This document shows, piece by piece, positions 36,956-48,455 of a stretch of 64,000 nucleotides of DNA; position 1 is the stretch's first letter, and every line of letters begins with the position of its first letter. Source of the DNA: Cordilura impudica (lineage: Eukaryota > Arthropoda > Insecta > Diptera > Scathophagidae); NCBI GenBank assembly GCA_963682025.1, contig OY821521.1, forward strand, positions 164,693,461 to 164,757,460, in the 5' to 3' direction. Both the position numbers and the translations under genes were made by a program. Under the pieces are notes generated by a model. That model was given only the letters and a program-made list of their open reading frames with translations, ran no database searches and had not been told where the DNA came from.

Positions 36956-38226
36956 AAGGGTGATTTTTTAAGAGCTATAGGAAAGTTTTCCAAAAAAAAA
37001 AAAAACACATAAAATTCAGAAAAATGCATGAAATCATTATTTAATCCATAGTACGGTCCATATAATTTAATGTTTGAAGATTTTTTCATGCAAATGTTGA
37101 CCGTGACTGCGCCTCAAATGGTCCATCCGCTTAGTCGAATTTTGGCATAATCTTTCCAACATTTCGGCCGGTATCTCACGAATAAATGCTTCAATGTTGT
37201 CTTTCAATGCGTCAATTGAAGCGGGATTGTCTGTATAGACATGAGCTTTAACATAGCCCTACAAAAAATAGTCTAAAGGCGTTAAATCGCACGATCTAGG
37301 CGGCCAATTGACCGGTCCCGAATGTGTTTAAAATGTTCGCCTCTCAATAAGTCCATTGTTGCGCGTGCTGTGTGGCATGTGGCACAGTCTTGCTGAATCC
37401 ACATGTCATGCAAGTCAAGCTCTTGCATTTTGGACAAAAAAAAGTTGGATACCATCTCTCGGTAGCGCTCACCATTCACAGTTACGTTACGATTCGCATC
37501 ATCTTTGAAGAAGTACGGTCCAATGATGCCACCAGCCCATAAACCGCACCAAACTGTGACTTTTTCTGGATGCATTGGTAGCTCTTCCAATGCTTCTGGC
37601 TGATATTCACTCCAAAATCGACAACTCTGCTTATTTACATACCCATTGAGCCAAAAATGAGCTTCGTCGCTGAACACAATTTTTCGGTAAAAAAGTGGAT
37701 CTTCGGCCAGCTTTCTAAGAGCCCATTCATCAAAAAATCTACGTTGCGGTAGGTCGTTCGGCTTCAATTCTTGCATCAGCTGTATTTTGAAAGGCTTCAC
37801 ACCTAAATCATTCCGCAAAATTTTCCACGTTGTTGAGGAACAGAGGCCCAATTGCTGCGAACGGCGATGAATCGATAAACAGCTGCGATATTTTCTTCAG
37901 TTCGCACTCTACGTAAGCGTGTTGGTGGTTTAATGTCCAACAATGTAAATTTGGTGCGAAATTTAGTTACAATAGCCCGAATAGCCGCTTCAGTGGGTCG
38001 ATTAAACTGACCGTAAAATGGAAGAAGCGCGCATGAACTTTCTTAACAGAGCACGCATTTTGATAATAAAATTCAATAACTTGCAAGCGTTGTTCGTTTG
38101 TAAGACGATTCGTGGTTAAATTATAGACCAAACTGAAGATGTTGGACAATGAAACAAAACACGAAACGTGCGTCAGCTGTTTAAACCAGTGTTGCCAAAA
38201 AGATATTAGCTAAAAAAATCACCCTT
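36956..38226 (-). mobile_element. DD41D mariner, degenerate copy
   Basis: TIRs AAGGGTGATTTTTT; TA at 36954-36955 and a mutated TT at 38227-38228. It is inserted in the hAT transposase gene and related to the intact element at 22581-23886. Confidence 0.88.
37100..38149 (-). pseudogene. Mariner DD41D transposase, inactivated
   Basis: Minus-strand homologue of the intact 361-residue transposase. The N-terminus (NRLTNEQRLQVIEFYYQN) is followed by a frameshift near 38050 and a small deletion near 37880. The central frame (37851-37282) keeps FSDEAHFWLNG, but QQDGATCHTA has become QQDCATCHTA. The C-terminal TPLDYFL box is followed by an in-frame TAG (near 37257) where the intact copy has Trp. The ending MDHLRRSHGQHLHEKIF is preserved. 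Not functional. Confidence 0.88.
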
Positions 38227-38682
38227 TTGCAAATGGATTGCGAATAATTGAAAAATCATTTTGAATTATACGAAAACAATCAAATCTTCGATTAAATTCA
38301 TTTGCTAAAGCACGTACATTTTCAGCAAATGCTTTACATTTTCTCGAGCGACATCTTGGAGTGTTTTAACTGTAGGAAAATGATTAAAATTTTTGTCCAA
38401 TAAATTCTGTTCGAAAAGTCTTAATTTTATCTTGAAATAATTTAAGCTTTGTACCATAGTATGAGCATAAATATTTTTGCCTTGTAAAACTTTATTAAAT
38501 TTATTGAAATGGTACACTAGATCGACTGAAAAGGCAAAATCGGAAAGCCATGACGAATCAATTAACTCAGGAAACTCTTCTTTTTCATGTATTATTAAAA
38601 TAGTTATAATATCTTCTTTAAGATTCCATACCCGTCGCAGAACTTCACCTAAGCTTAACCATTGAACATTGTTGTGGTATAA
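38227..38682 (-). pseudogene. hAT transposase, middle part
   Basis: Minus-strand frame YHNNVQWLSLGEVLRRVW through FELIDSSWLSDFAF-like and LQGKNIYAH to NPFA. It resembles the VRWLSRG...LQGK region of GTF2IRD2-like hAT proteins. The upstream part continues at 42087, where removing the long-TIR element rejoins AEYSNVL with YHNNVQ in frame. Confidence 0.85.
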
Positions 38683-39042
38683 CACAGTACAACGCATGAT
38701 TTCGGGACTCAATTTTGATAATTTTGTGTGAAAGTAGCCTTAAAAATAAGAACTTCTGTATCATTCGTTTGGTCATGTTACATCAACAAATAATTTTAAT
38801 ATTTTTTTGAAGTTAGTAAGTATCGTATAGGGGAATTTGTCACGTTTTAGGCTCTTTTGTTTGGCATAACTCGAGAACCACTACTCGGATTTTGCTGAAA
38901 CAATTTTTGAAAAATCAAGAATTACAATTACTTTCATCTGTTTATATAACGTTTCGCTACATAAGCAACAGTTTCGCAGTTATAAATAAATGTATGAAGA
39001 AAAAAAAATATTTTTTGCCTAAAAATTTTTTTTTTTTTTTTA
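38683..39042 (+). repeat. Left long terminal inverted repeat, copy 2
   Basis: Reverse complement of 41714-42083, starting CACAGTACAAC. The first 20 bp differ in length between the arms; the rest aligns closely. Confidence 0.88.
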
Positions 39043-39616
39043 ATTCATAAAAAATCCAAAACGGTCAAAAGTGCCAAGTCGTATTACTTTTGCGTAAAGT
39101 CACATAACCTATGAACAAAATGAGACATAAATCATGAAAATCGATGAACGCGTTTCGCTTTTATTCACAATTAAGTGAAGGTATGAATTTCAAAAAATTG
39201 CTCGAGATATGCAGAAAATTCTTTGGAAAAAACATTGATGACTTTTTTTATGATTTTCAGAATTAAAAAAAAAAAATGTAATAAACAAAAGGTTATTTGA
39301 TTTTTATGATTGCGGTAGCAAAGTAATAAACGCTAATAAATGTGCGTGGACAAAAATGAAAAAAGGAAACTGCACTTTTTAAATGAATTGGGGTTTTCCG
39401 TTAGTTACCTGAATAATTTTTTTACGGAAATTACGGAAATTTGCGCCCATTCATAAGTACCTGTCAGTAAAATATTGAAATATACGTAGTATTTATAGGT
39501 GTTCATTGATCGGTTTTTGTCATTCAACCATTGCCGACGAACACGAACAAATAACAAGCTATTTTTTTCCGGTTTTTTAAAAGTGAATAACAACAAAACA
39601 TATAATATATTTCAAT

Positions 39617-41551
39617 ATGGAAAATAACAATTGCCCAAAATTGGACGATTTTTGTTACGTTTGTGGTCATATCGTCCTAAAAATAGACTAAAAGGGTCGA
39701 AAAAACTTGTTTAGTGAGGAATTCAAAACAGCGTATTGTCATTATTTTGATGAAGCAGATTTAAGTGGTGCAAATTTTACGCCGAACACAGTGTGCAAAA
39801 ATTGTTATAATACCCTTATAATGTGGATACGTGGAAAAGGTGGAGAGTTTTCTTTTATGAAGCCAGTAATTTGGGTGGAAGACCTAGGTGGACATAATAA
39901 ATCCAGGTGCTACGCATGCATAAATTCTCGTCATGGATTAAATAGAAAACAATTGAAAACAAAAGTATACATTGCTGCTTTTACTGCCACACTTCCAGTT
40001 AAACGCGCTGCTGATATCGATACACCTAAACCTCCGAGTCTGGATACTGTGTCCCTGCCAGCCGAAACCGTTTTCACCAATCCGACCAATGTAAATGATG
40101 CAGATTGGACACCCGATATTGAAAAAAATGCACCACAACCGCTAACACAAATCGAAATGGATTACATTGTTGCCAAGATGGGACTATCACAACAAAAATC
40201 CCAAATGTTGACATCATTTTTGAAGAGCAGAAAACTCACACAGCAAAATGTCAGCTCAACATCATACCGAAAACGCCAACCTGAATTTCAGAAATTTTAT
40301 TCCCTTGACGAAGCAAATACGTTCACTTACTGTCATGATATCCCAGGTTTAGTGCAAAAATTGGGAATGGATTATATTGCTGCCGACTGGCGTTTATTCA
40401 TCGATGGTTCAGTTTCAAGTTTGAAGGCTGTTGCACAAAACAAACAAAAAACCGTCCATTCCATTGGGATTCAGCACAACTATGAAGGAAACGTATGAAA
40501 CATTGGGCGAAATTTTGGAGAAAATCAAATACAATGTACACAAATGGAAGATTTGTTGTGATCTAAAGGTTGTCAACATAATACAAGGCATTATATTAAA
40601 GGGCGGTTTTCCAAAATACTTCTGCTTCCTTTGTAATTGGGATTCGCGATATGCAGAGAATCAATATCAATGTAAAGATTGGGAAGCAAGAACTCCCGAG
40701 CTGGAGAAACAATTAAAATTACGTAATGAACCTTTGATAAAGGATCTAGCTGATATTTTGTTGCCATCGCTCCACATGAAATTAGGAATAGCTGGGAAAT
40801 TCGTCGAAGTGGTAGTCAAAGATATTTATGACGCCTATGACTGTTTGAAATCCATCTTTCCAAAACTCAGTGAAGCTAAAATTAGAAAAGGTACGTATCG
40901 TTGTCTGTATTTAAATATTATCATATCTAAATTTGTTCCCTTCGATAAATTCGCATTACCAATAATTTTTTCGAAAATGTTTTTTTTTTTTATATTTCAA
41001 ACAGGTACTCTCAATGGACCGGATATACAAAAGTTAATGAAAAGCGAATCTTTCACAAATATGCTTTCGAACCATTATAACCACCTATGTGCATGGGACG
41101 CATTGAAACAAGTCATCGAAGGCGTTTTAAGAAAGAACCGTGTACAGCGAGATGACATACAGACACGAGTGGACAACTTGCTGATTTATTTTGAGAAAAT
41201 CAATGCATCCATGACGTTAAAATTACATTTCATGCATTTCCACCTTGATACATTTTTGGCACAATTACCTCAGGAATCGGACGAACAAGGAGAGAGGTTC
41301 CACCAGGTGACCATGCCAATGGAAAAGCGATTCAAAGGCAAAAAATTGGATGCATTGCTTGCGGAGGTTTGTTGGTGGAGTTCTAAAATTATGCAGTTTG
41401 AAGATGAAAGCACCGAAGATGAAGATGACACTGAAATTGGTGGACACACTGAACAAAACATGCCCTTGAATATTATGTCTAACTCGGATGATGATGCAGA
41501 CTCAGAACACGAATATGAACAACCTACGAAGAAACCAAGGTCATCAGAATA
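39617..41551 (+). pseudogene. Transposase of the long-TIR family, copy 2 (stop, frameshift, intron)
   Basis: Homologue of 32559-34250. The ATG at 39617 leads into FCYVCGHIV, then TAA at 39689-39691; the same frame goes on to NTVCKNC, CYACINS, and DWRLFIDGS. A frameshift near 40428 leads to CCDLK, CFLCNWDSR and LPSLHMKLGI. A 114-bp GT-AG intron (40891-41004) splits the codon before TLNGPDIQKL. The second exon has LKLHFMHFHLD and SDEQGERFHQ, then an acidic tail with KKPRSS, a possible nuclear localisation signal. The intron is a multiple of three with no stop, so retention would keep the frame. Catalytic-type D, D, CxxC, HxxHxHxD and E are all kept, though the CDLK-to-CxxC distance is 21. Confidence 0.82.
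40891..41004 (+). other. Intron in copy-2 transposase
   Basis: GTACGTATCG donor; T-rich tract and TTTCAAACAG acceptor; phase 1. The same position and phase hold an intron in copy 3 (63319-63378), and none in copy 1. Confidence 0.8.
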
Positions 41552-41713
41552 ACAAGCGTCAACTTCAACGAGGATGGATAGTGACAATAATTGAAAATGT
41601 TCTAAATTTTGTTTCCATGCACAGATAACATATAAAAATCACATATTTTCTGTGTAAGAATAGCTGTAATATGAATCGGAATGTTTTTTTCATGCAAAAT
41701 AAAGTTTACGAAA

Positions 41714-42083
41714 AAAAAAAAATAAAAAATTTTTATGCAAAAAATATTTTTTTTTTCTTCATACATTTATTTATAACTGCGAAACTGTTGCTTATGTAGC
41801 GAAACGTTATATAAACAGATGAAAGTAATTGTAATTCTTGATTTTTCAAAAATTGTTTCAGCGAAATCCGATTAGTGGTTCTCGAGTTATGCCAAACAAA
41901 AGAGCCTAAAACGTGACAAATTCCCCTATACGATACTTACTAACTTCAAAAAAATATTAAAATTATTTGTTGATGTAACATGACCAACCGAATGATACAG
42001 AAGTTCTTATTTTTTAGGCTACTTTCACATAAAATTATCAAAATTGAGTCCCGAATCAATAAGCTTAAAAATGTTGTACTGTG
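41714..42083 (+). repeat. Right long terminal inverted repeat, copy 2
   Basis: Partner of 38683-39042; ends GTTGTACTGTG before TAA. Confidence 0.88.
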
Positions 42084-42086
42084 TAA

Positions 42087-42700
42087 TACATTTGAGTATT
42101 CAGCGTCAAGCTCTTCAAGCAAAAATATAAATTGTCTGTGTCTTCAACCTTTTGATCGAAAAAAGTTTACCAGTTTAATTATAACCTTAGTTACGTGTTA
42201 TATTTTCAATACACTTTTACACAATACGTATTGATATATAATACAGTGAATCATAATAAGCTGTTTATTTGGATCAATCGTGTGAAACTTGTCTTGAATT
42301 CTTTTCAGTAGGCCTATATTTGAACCCGCTAAGTTTGGGGATCCATCGGTAGTCACATTAACAAGATTTTCCCCATTTAATATTATATTTCAAAAGACAT
42401 TTTTCAACTTCGTTAAAAGGTTCTGCCCCGGTAGTTCTATTTTTCATTGAAGCCATGGATAACAGCTCCTGTGTAATTTCAAATTCTTCATTAATTGATC
42501 GAACAAAAATCAATAGTTGTGCAGTATCTTTTATATCGCAGCTCTCGTCTAAAGCTATGGTCTATTTGTATTTTCTAATTTTTCTGAAAGCTGCTCATTT
42601 AAATTATCATTGATTTGACCAATTCTTCGCGTAACACTTTGTCTGGACAGGGACATACTTTAAAATTTTGAACTTAGTTCTGGGCACAAAAATTTAGAAA
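42087..42700 (-). pseudogene. hAT transposase, N-terminal catalytic part
   Basis: Minus-strand sequence encodes DESCDIKDTAQLLIFVRSIN, EEFEITQELLSMASMKN, TTDGSPNLAGS, IHCII, then FRSKG, RHRQFIFLLEELDAEYSNVL. This is the hAT RNase-H region (DExxDIxDxxQ, TDGxPN, HCxxH). Frameshifts and stops are present. It continues at 38682. The start of the gene beyond 42700 is not clear. Confidence 0.82.
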
Positions 42701-43081
42701 CTCATACCACACAATTTTTTATAAAATCACCATCTGCAAATGGTTCCTAATGGTTTTGTTCCTAATTGTTATACTCTTTTTGTTCCAAGTTCCAAATTTT
42801 AATATTCTCTTTGTCTAATTCAACTCAACCTCCGAAATTTTAATTTAGTTTAGACCCAATTTTTTTCTTTTAGTTCCAAGTTTTTATTTCTTTTTGTTCC
42901 CCAAGTTTCAGTTTCAAGTTCAATTTGGATGCAATTCAAAAAACACCTATTAATTGCTACCATTAAGGAGTTTTAATGATTCTTTCTATAAATTGTACTA
43001 GAAGCTTTGGAAAAAAACTTTTTTTTTTGTTTTGTAAAATAAAAAAACATCATATTTAGAATTTTTGTTTGGCCATGGCTG

Positions 43082-44734
43082 ATCTAGCCCATGTAAAAAA
43101 TTTGATTTATGTATATCATCTATATGCTGCTGTATGATTAACATATATTACCGACTCCTATATCTTTTTCCAGAGGATCATTTTTTCTTCTGGGTTGTAT
43201 GCCCTCCATACCCTTCTTAGCGAGCTCCCTTAGAAATTTTATGATTTTTGTAAAACTTTATAGAAACAAAATCCTTTTTTAGTTTCGTTAAATAATTTCT
43301 TTTCTCATATTTAAATTATATATCTGTTACAAAAATATAATTTGTATAAATTTTCCTTTAATAAAATTTGTTCTTATATAAAATTCTAAAAAAAAAATAA
43401 CATTATGTCATTAAACTTTTTTCCCATTAATTTTTATTCGAAAAAAAAATTCTACTAAAAAGGCGAATGTAAATCATTCTAGAAATAATGCTTTTTATTA
43501 AGTATTCACCTAATATTTTTTATCGCATTAAGCAAAGGAGCTTAATGCAAATAAAAACCCAATTAACTTTTATTAAGTACCTTTGTCTAACTACAATACG
43601 CTGAAAACCATGAAATTGCAAAATAAAACATAAGTACAATTACAATCATACTATCATCATTCATTCTTTCATTCATTTATTCATTAACTTTGCATAGCTA
43701 TTTGTAACAATAAATTATATTAAGTATTTTTCGTTACAGGAACAACAACAAAATAAAAAAAACAAACAAATATTCCTCTTAATTTAAAACACTTCATGTA
43801 AATTGTTTGTAAAAGTTTTCACACCTTTTTTTTTTAAACAATGATAAAGTTTTGTGTTGTTTCATTTATGTACAGGTGAAATTTAGTTACATTATGGCGG
43901 GTATTTTAGTATGCAAAAAAAAACGTAATAATATTTTATATATAAGTATACATATACATATACATATATATTTTTTCAGCTGTCAGTTAGAGAGTTTCTT
44001 AAATGTATGAGTAAGTATAACTGAGTATCTGTAGCTATTTAAGCTTTTTTTGAAAAGTTTAATTTAAAATACTTAACGTTAAAAGCACATGGAAACGCAC
44101 AATCGTCTCAACATATCGTAAATAATTTATTGCTAAAGTATTTTTCTTTCGTTTTTTCCAATAGAAGGAGAAAATAAATTTGTTAAGCTTCTTTTTTTAG
44201 AATTTTTTTTTCTTATTACAAAAAAAATTCTTCTTTTTGCTCTATTTTTCATATATTTTTTTTTTCGGTTTTGCTTTTTTCTTTGTAATGAGAAAATTTT
44301 GTTTGTATTCCTTCTTTGGTTAAAGACATTGTTTACGCCTGTTTGAGCTTATAACTGTGCAAATAATTTATACTTTTTGAAAACTCATTTTGTTTGGATA
44401 TTATTTTTCGTATTTTTTTCCTTTAGGTACTGGGGAGTTAGGCCAGAACTCAACCACAGATTTTTTTCTGAGTTTTATTAAAAATTATTGCGAAAAACCA
44501 ACAAAATGCAAATGTTTTTTTTTTACAATCTAAAAATTAATTTCGTTGCAGAAATTTGTTTTTATTAACAAAATGTGGAGATTGTTTTGAAAAAAAAACA
44601 GTCTTTAATAAACCTTTTTTTAACCTGTACTAAGAAGCGAGGTGGTAAAAATCTGAACAAACTCTTCTTCTTTCTTAATTTGCTTATTCGTTGTCCGAAA
44701 TGTAATTATCTTATATTACATTTCCAAACATTTC
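43082..44734. other. AT-rich stretch with possible LINE remnant
   Basis: The minus strand at 43220-43120 reads RELAKKGMEGIQPRRKNDPL, possibly more of the LINE endonuclease displaced by the hAT. Beyond this I see no gene up to 44734. Confidence 0.4.
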
Positions 44735-45183
44735 GTGTCTATTTTTCGCCCTACTCCAGAGAATCCCTTCATACCAGCCCATACCTGTATATTATTAAGC
44801 CATATTATATCCTTTCGTCCTCTAGTAGGCTTTCCTCCAATATTTGCTCGCGTAATAATTTTCAGCAGCTTATATTTTGGTTTAGATAGCAGAAAGCCAA
44901 CACCGTGGCTTCTGGTTGCCCACTCGGTTTGCCGGAGAATACAAAGGTGTATCTATCTGATGTAGAAAACTCACCAAAGTCTGGCCACCTTGTTTCAGAC
45001 AGCCCTAGGATGTGGATATTATATTGTTTGCACTCTTTACATACTTGAGCCAGGCGAGATTGTTCCAGTAGTGTTCTAATATTCCATGTTCCTATGCGTA
45101 TCCGTGATTTCATGCCAAAGGTCGTCATCAGATTGTCGGGTTGATTTCTTCTTCTATTTGTTGTGGTTTCAGTAATCAGAGGC
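44735..45183 (-). pseudogene. RTE-like LINE endonuclease start, inverted
   Basis: Minus-strand frame with an N-terminal leader then RIRIGTWNIRTLLEQSRLAQ and ILGLSETRW, the first motifs of an APE-type endonuclease. After a frameshift at GFLLS, the sequence continues as KYKLLKIITRANIGGK and RGRKDIIWLNNIQVW, which resembles the C-terminal tail of a LINE. Its 5'-most end meets the plus-strand RT at 45184, a head-to-head junction. Confidence 0.75.
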
Positions 45184-46173
45184 ACTGCGTTGCAAGGGCG
45201 TGCCGGAAAGAATCGTTACGTTAATAAAAAATCTGTATACAGATGCAACTTGCAGCGTGCTGCATGAGAATCAGCTCAGCAATCGGATCAGTATCAAAAC
45301 CGGCGTTCGACAAGGCTGCGTTCTTTCACCCACTTTGTTCAACCTAGTCGTCGATGTCATTATGCTTAAGGCGATGAGCAACCAAAAAGGCATACAATGG
45401 GGGTTGCAAGGAAAGCTGGATGATCTGGACTATGCAGACGACATCTGTCTTCTAGCACACAAATACGAAGATCTGAAAGCAAAGCTGAATGCGTTAAGCA
45501 CGCTTGCCTCCAGGGCTGGGCTCGAAATTAACATACAGAAAACTGAAACTCTGCGTATAAATACAAACATCGATACACCGTTTGAGATCAACAGCAGCTC
45601 AATCGAAAACGTACAGCCTTTCTGCTACCTGGGTAGCATAATAACAACTAATGGAGGCAGCGATGATGACATCTTAAACCGGGTAAAAAAGGCTGGTCAG
45701 GCATTCGGCGCTCTTAAAAATATCTGGAACTCGACAGTGCTATGCCGCCGAACAAAAGTCAGAATCTTCAACTCGAATGTCAAGTCCATTTTGCTCTACG
45801 GTTGCGAAACGTGGAACGCGTCTCCCAGGCTCGTAAACCATCTTCAAGTTTTTGTGAACCGATGTCTCCGCCGTTTGCTCAGAATAAGGTGGCCTGAGGT
45901 AATTACCAACGATCGGTTATGGATATTATGCAGCCAAACGCCTATTGGTATTGGATTGGCCACACGCTGAGGAAACCTCCTTCCGACATAACCAGAAAAG
46001 CAATCGACTGGAACCCACAAGGATCTCGTAGAAGAGGATGTCCGGCACATACGTGGAAAAGACAGCTCATCAAAGACTTCGAATCAAGGCGAACGAGTTG
46101 GAATGAAGTGAAAGGTCTAGCGTCAGACAGACGGAGATGGAAGCAATTTGTTGTGGCCCTATGCTCCTCATAG
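45184..46173 (+). pseudogene. RTE-like LINE reverse transcriptase, C-terminal half
   Basis: Plus-strand frame GVPERIVTLIKNLY, TGVRQGCVLSPTLFNLVVD, LDDLDYADDICLL (catalytic YADD), then KTKVRIFN-like TKVRIFNSNVKSILLYGCE. A frameshift near 45930 leads to IGHTLRKPPSDITRKAIDWN and CPAHTWKRQL, the usual RTE-like C-terminus, ending in CSS at 46173. A short 3' tail with TAATATATA follows. The finger part of the RT and most of the endonuclease are missing, so it is dead. Confidence 0.85.
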
Positions 46174-46800
46174 GAGTGACAGGATTTAATATATATAATA
46201 TATATTTTGGTTTCCTCATAATGTCGCCCAATCACATGGTTAAGAGCTCTCTATTGCAATGTATTTTTCTCAGTACTTCGCTGGTATTTTGAATAGCCAT
46301 CGATAAATCCACATTTAGAAGTCTTCCAGCTTCTTTATATCCACTGTTTTTATTAAAAAATTCTTCTCTTGCCACTTTAATGGGGTCATAGATTAACACG
46401 TTCGCCACTCAGCGTCACATATGTGTGACGTGGGAGTTTTCATAAAAACTCATGTCACATAATTGTAAAATATATTAAGCTTTTATTTCACGAAAGTTTG
46501 TAGGAAGTAATTTTCTGGTATGTTTTAGTCTCTGGCAATGTGTCAGATATGTATGAGTGCTGCGGTTTGAGGATACGTTAAGCAGTACTTACAAATTTCT
46601 TTTTTTCGGGTATTCTCCAAAATTTTGTTGTGTACTAATTTATATGAAAACTAACTTTAAATGCGCCTTTAATAGTTCATTCGTGTCACAATAGCAATAG
46701 AAGAAGGTACTATTTTGTAAAAGTGTAAATATTGTTATTGATATCAAGAATTTTAAAATAAGTTTTTTACAATTTTGCAATTTTTAGCTATCTATGTATA

Positions 46801-47107
46801 CTAGCAGATTCCAGCGCTCGAAGTTCGAGTGCAATTTCTATGCAGCTTTATTTTTAAACTTAGCCAACTCACAAACCAACACTTTTATGTTTTATTATTA
46901 TTGTGAATGAAGATAACAAACTCATTAACCAACACATTAACAAATTTAATAAAACAAAATAAAGGAAAAAATTTAAAAATCGGTAAATCTGCAAAACGGC
47001 ATAAAAGAAATACCTTTCAAATAATATGCGTTTTGGTCAAAATCGGGATAGAATGGTAGAACAAAACATCTGTCACAAGAAATCGCCTAGCCTATTAATA
47101 TTATAGA
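46801..47107 (-). mobile_element. Non-autonomous canonical Helitron, copy 6
   Basis: Perfect TC start (47107-47106) and CTAG end (46804-46801) between A at 46800 and T at 47108. It is about 50 bp shorter than copy 1 because of an internal deletion, and sits in the piggyBac element upstream of the transposase. Confidence 0.88.
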
Positions 47108-47156
47108 TGCTTATATAGAAAGCAGGTATGTGTGTATGTATATTATTCGCTGATTG

Positions 47157-48100
47157 TTTAGAAAGGAAGGTCCCAGAAAAGAAATAGTTTCTGAAGAGGA
47201 AATTCTTGAGGCAATTTTGAATTCCAGTGATATGGATTTTGAAGATTCTGGATGCAGCTTTGCCCCAGATAGTGAGTGTGATATAATGATATAAAATAAA
47301 AGGCGATCATGGTGCAATTGTTACATATAAAGATGATTGGTTTGATGTGGAGCCCGAAACGCAACATATTGAATTTACTGGTGAAGAGAAAATATCGATT
47401 GATTTACCACGTAATACAAAACTAATAGATTATTTTATGCAGATTTTCGATGACGAGTTATTGAAGAAAATTGTTTTGTGGACAAATGCACACGCTAATT
47501 ATATGTCTAAAAATAAGAAACTAAGCGCAAAATCTAATATTCTTAAATGGAAAGATGTGACCGTTGAGGAAATAAAAAAAGTAATTGTTTTTTGTATTAC
47601 AATGCCCCTTAAAAAAAAGCCGGAAATGAGACTATTTTGGAGCAAAGATCCAATTTATTTTTAAAGTATTTTCCGTGCAACTGTGAGTCGCATAAAGTTT
47701 GCATGGGTTTCTATTTCCCTGAACAATGTATGTGATAAGTCTGACCGTCTATACAAAATAAAAAATTTCGTATATCATATTCTTCAAAAAAATAAACACA
47801 ATCTACAGTCCCTCTTAAAACTTGTTTTTGGATAAAACTTTTCTGTTGTGGAGACGAAGACTTTTATTTCGGCAGTATATTCCGAACAAGAGACCTAAAT
47901 ACGGAATAAAGTTTTACGAAGTATGTCATCAAGATGGATTTTTAATAAATATGGTTATCTACGCTGAAAAAGCTACCGTTTGCAATGGAAAAGGACATCA
48001 GAATTATTTGCAAGAGGGACACACACTATATATGGACAACTATTATACATATGGACAACTATTATAGCGTAGAGCTGGCATAATATTTCTTGTGTAACAA
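47157..48100 (+). pseudogene. piggyBac transposase, degraded
   Basis: Acidic N-terminus (EEEILEAILNSSDMDFEDSG) then stops. The frame at 47347-47664 matches the early DDE_Tnp_1_7 region (FFDDELLKKIV-like, NMSKNKK-like, LFWSKDPIYF). The frame at 47822-48067 carries LSFRQYIPNKRPKYGIKFYE-type sequence and YMDNYYT, the conserved DNYYT/DNFYT box. The catalytic VDESM equivalent reads LDKTFLLW, so a key Asp-Glu pair is altered. The C-terminal cysteine-rich domain was not found. Inactive. Confidence 0.85.
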
Positions 48101-48455
48101 AACAACAACGTATGGAACCTTAAGAGCAAATAGAAAACGTAATCTCACTTATGTTATAAAAAATAAGCTCACCAGAGGAACAGCAGCATGGAGGCATAAC
48201 GCAAAGGCGTTATTGTTTTAAATTTCTATTTTATTGATATAAATCAAAACATTTAGTGACTCACATATGTGACACGAAGTCATCACAAAACTCATGTCAC
48301 TTATATGTGACTTCTAAGTATGTCACATATACGCGACACACAGTTTCTCTTAAGAAAATTTATCTTTAGAAAACTCATGTCACATATATGTGACATATTT
48401 TTTTTGCTCGTGAGTTTTTATTGAAAGCGCGAAAAATTGGTGAGTGGCGAACGTG

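Larger units (their letters stand above)
38683..42083 (+). mobile_element. Long-TIR, CACA-ended DNA transposon, copy 2
   Basis: 3401-bp element inserted in the hAT gene. Both ends start CACAGTACAAC, flanked by TAA (38680-38682, 42084-42086). Removing it with one TAA restores the hAT frame. Inverted arms run about 38683-39042 and 41714-42083, nearly identical for about 330 bp. It has the same gene layout as copy 1, but TIR sequences of the two copies are unrelated beyond CACA. Confidence 0.92.
36469..43081 (-). mobile_element. hAT transposon with two nested insertions
   Basis: Ends CAGCCATGGCCAAAC (36469-36483) and its complement (43067-43081). The 8-bp target duplication is ATTTAGCC (36461-36468) against ATCTAGCC (43082-43089), one mismatch. 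Without the mariner (36956-38226) and the long-TIR element (38683-42083), the hAT is about 1.9 kb. Its gene runs on the minus strand. Confidence 0.9.
46397..48455 (+). mobile_element. piggyBac-like transposon, degenerate
   Basis: Flanked by TTAA (46393-46396, 48456-48459), with 15-bp TIRs CACGTTCGCCACTCA. It contains subterminal TCACATATGTGA-type palindromes at both ends and a Helitron at 46801-47107. The transposase gene is broken. Confidence 0.92.

Noticed and set aside
41265..41587. Minus-strand frames opposite the copy-2 transposase
   Set aside because: Shadows of the conserved plus-strand coding sequence (HLDTF...GERFHQ and acidic tail).
46230..46390. Minus-strand coding-like residues DPIKVAREEFFNKNSGYKEA
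   Set aside because: Could be part of a LINE or host exon split by the piggyBac, but the frame beyond the piggyBac has a stop nearby and no family was recognised.
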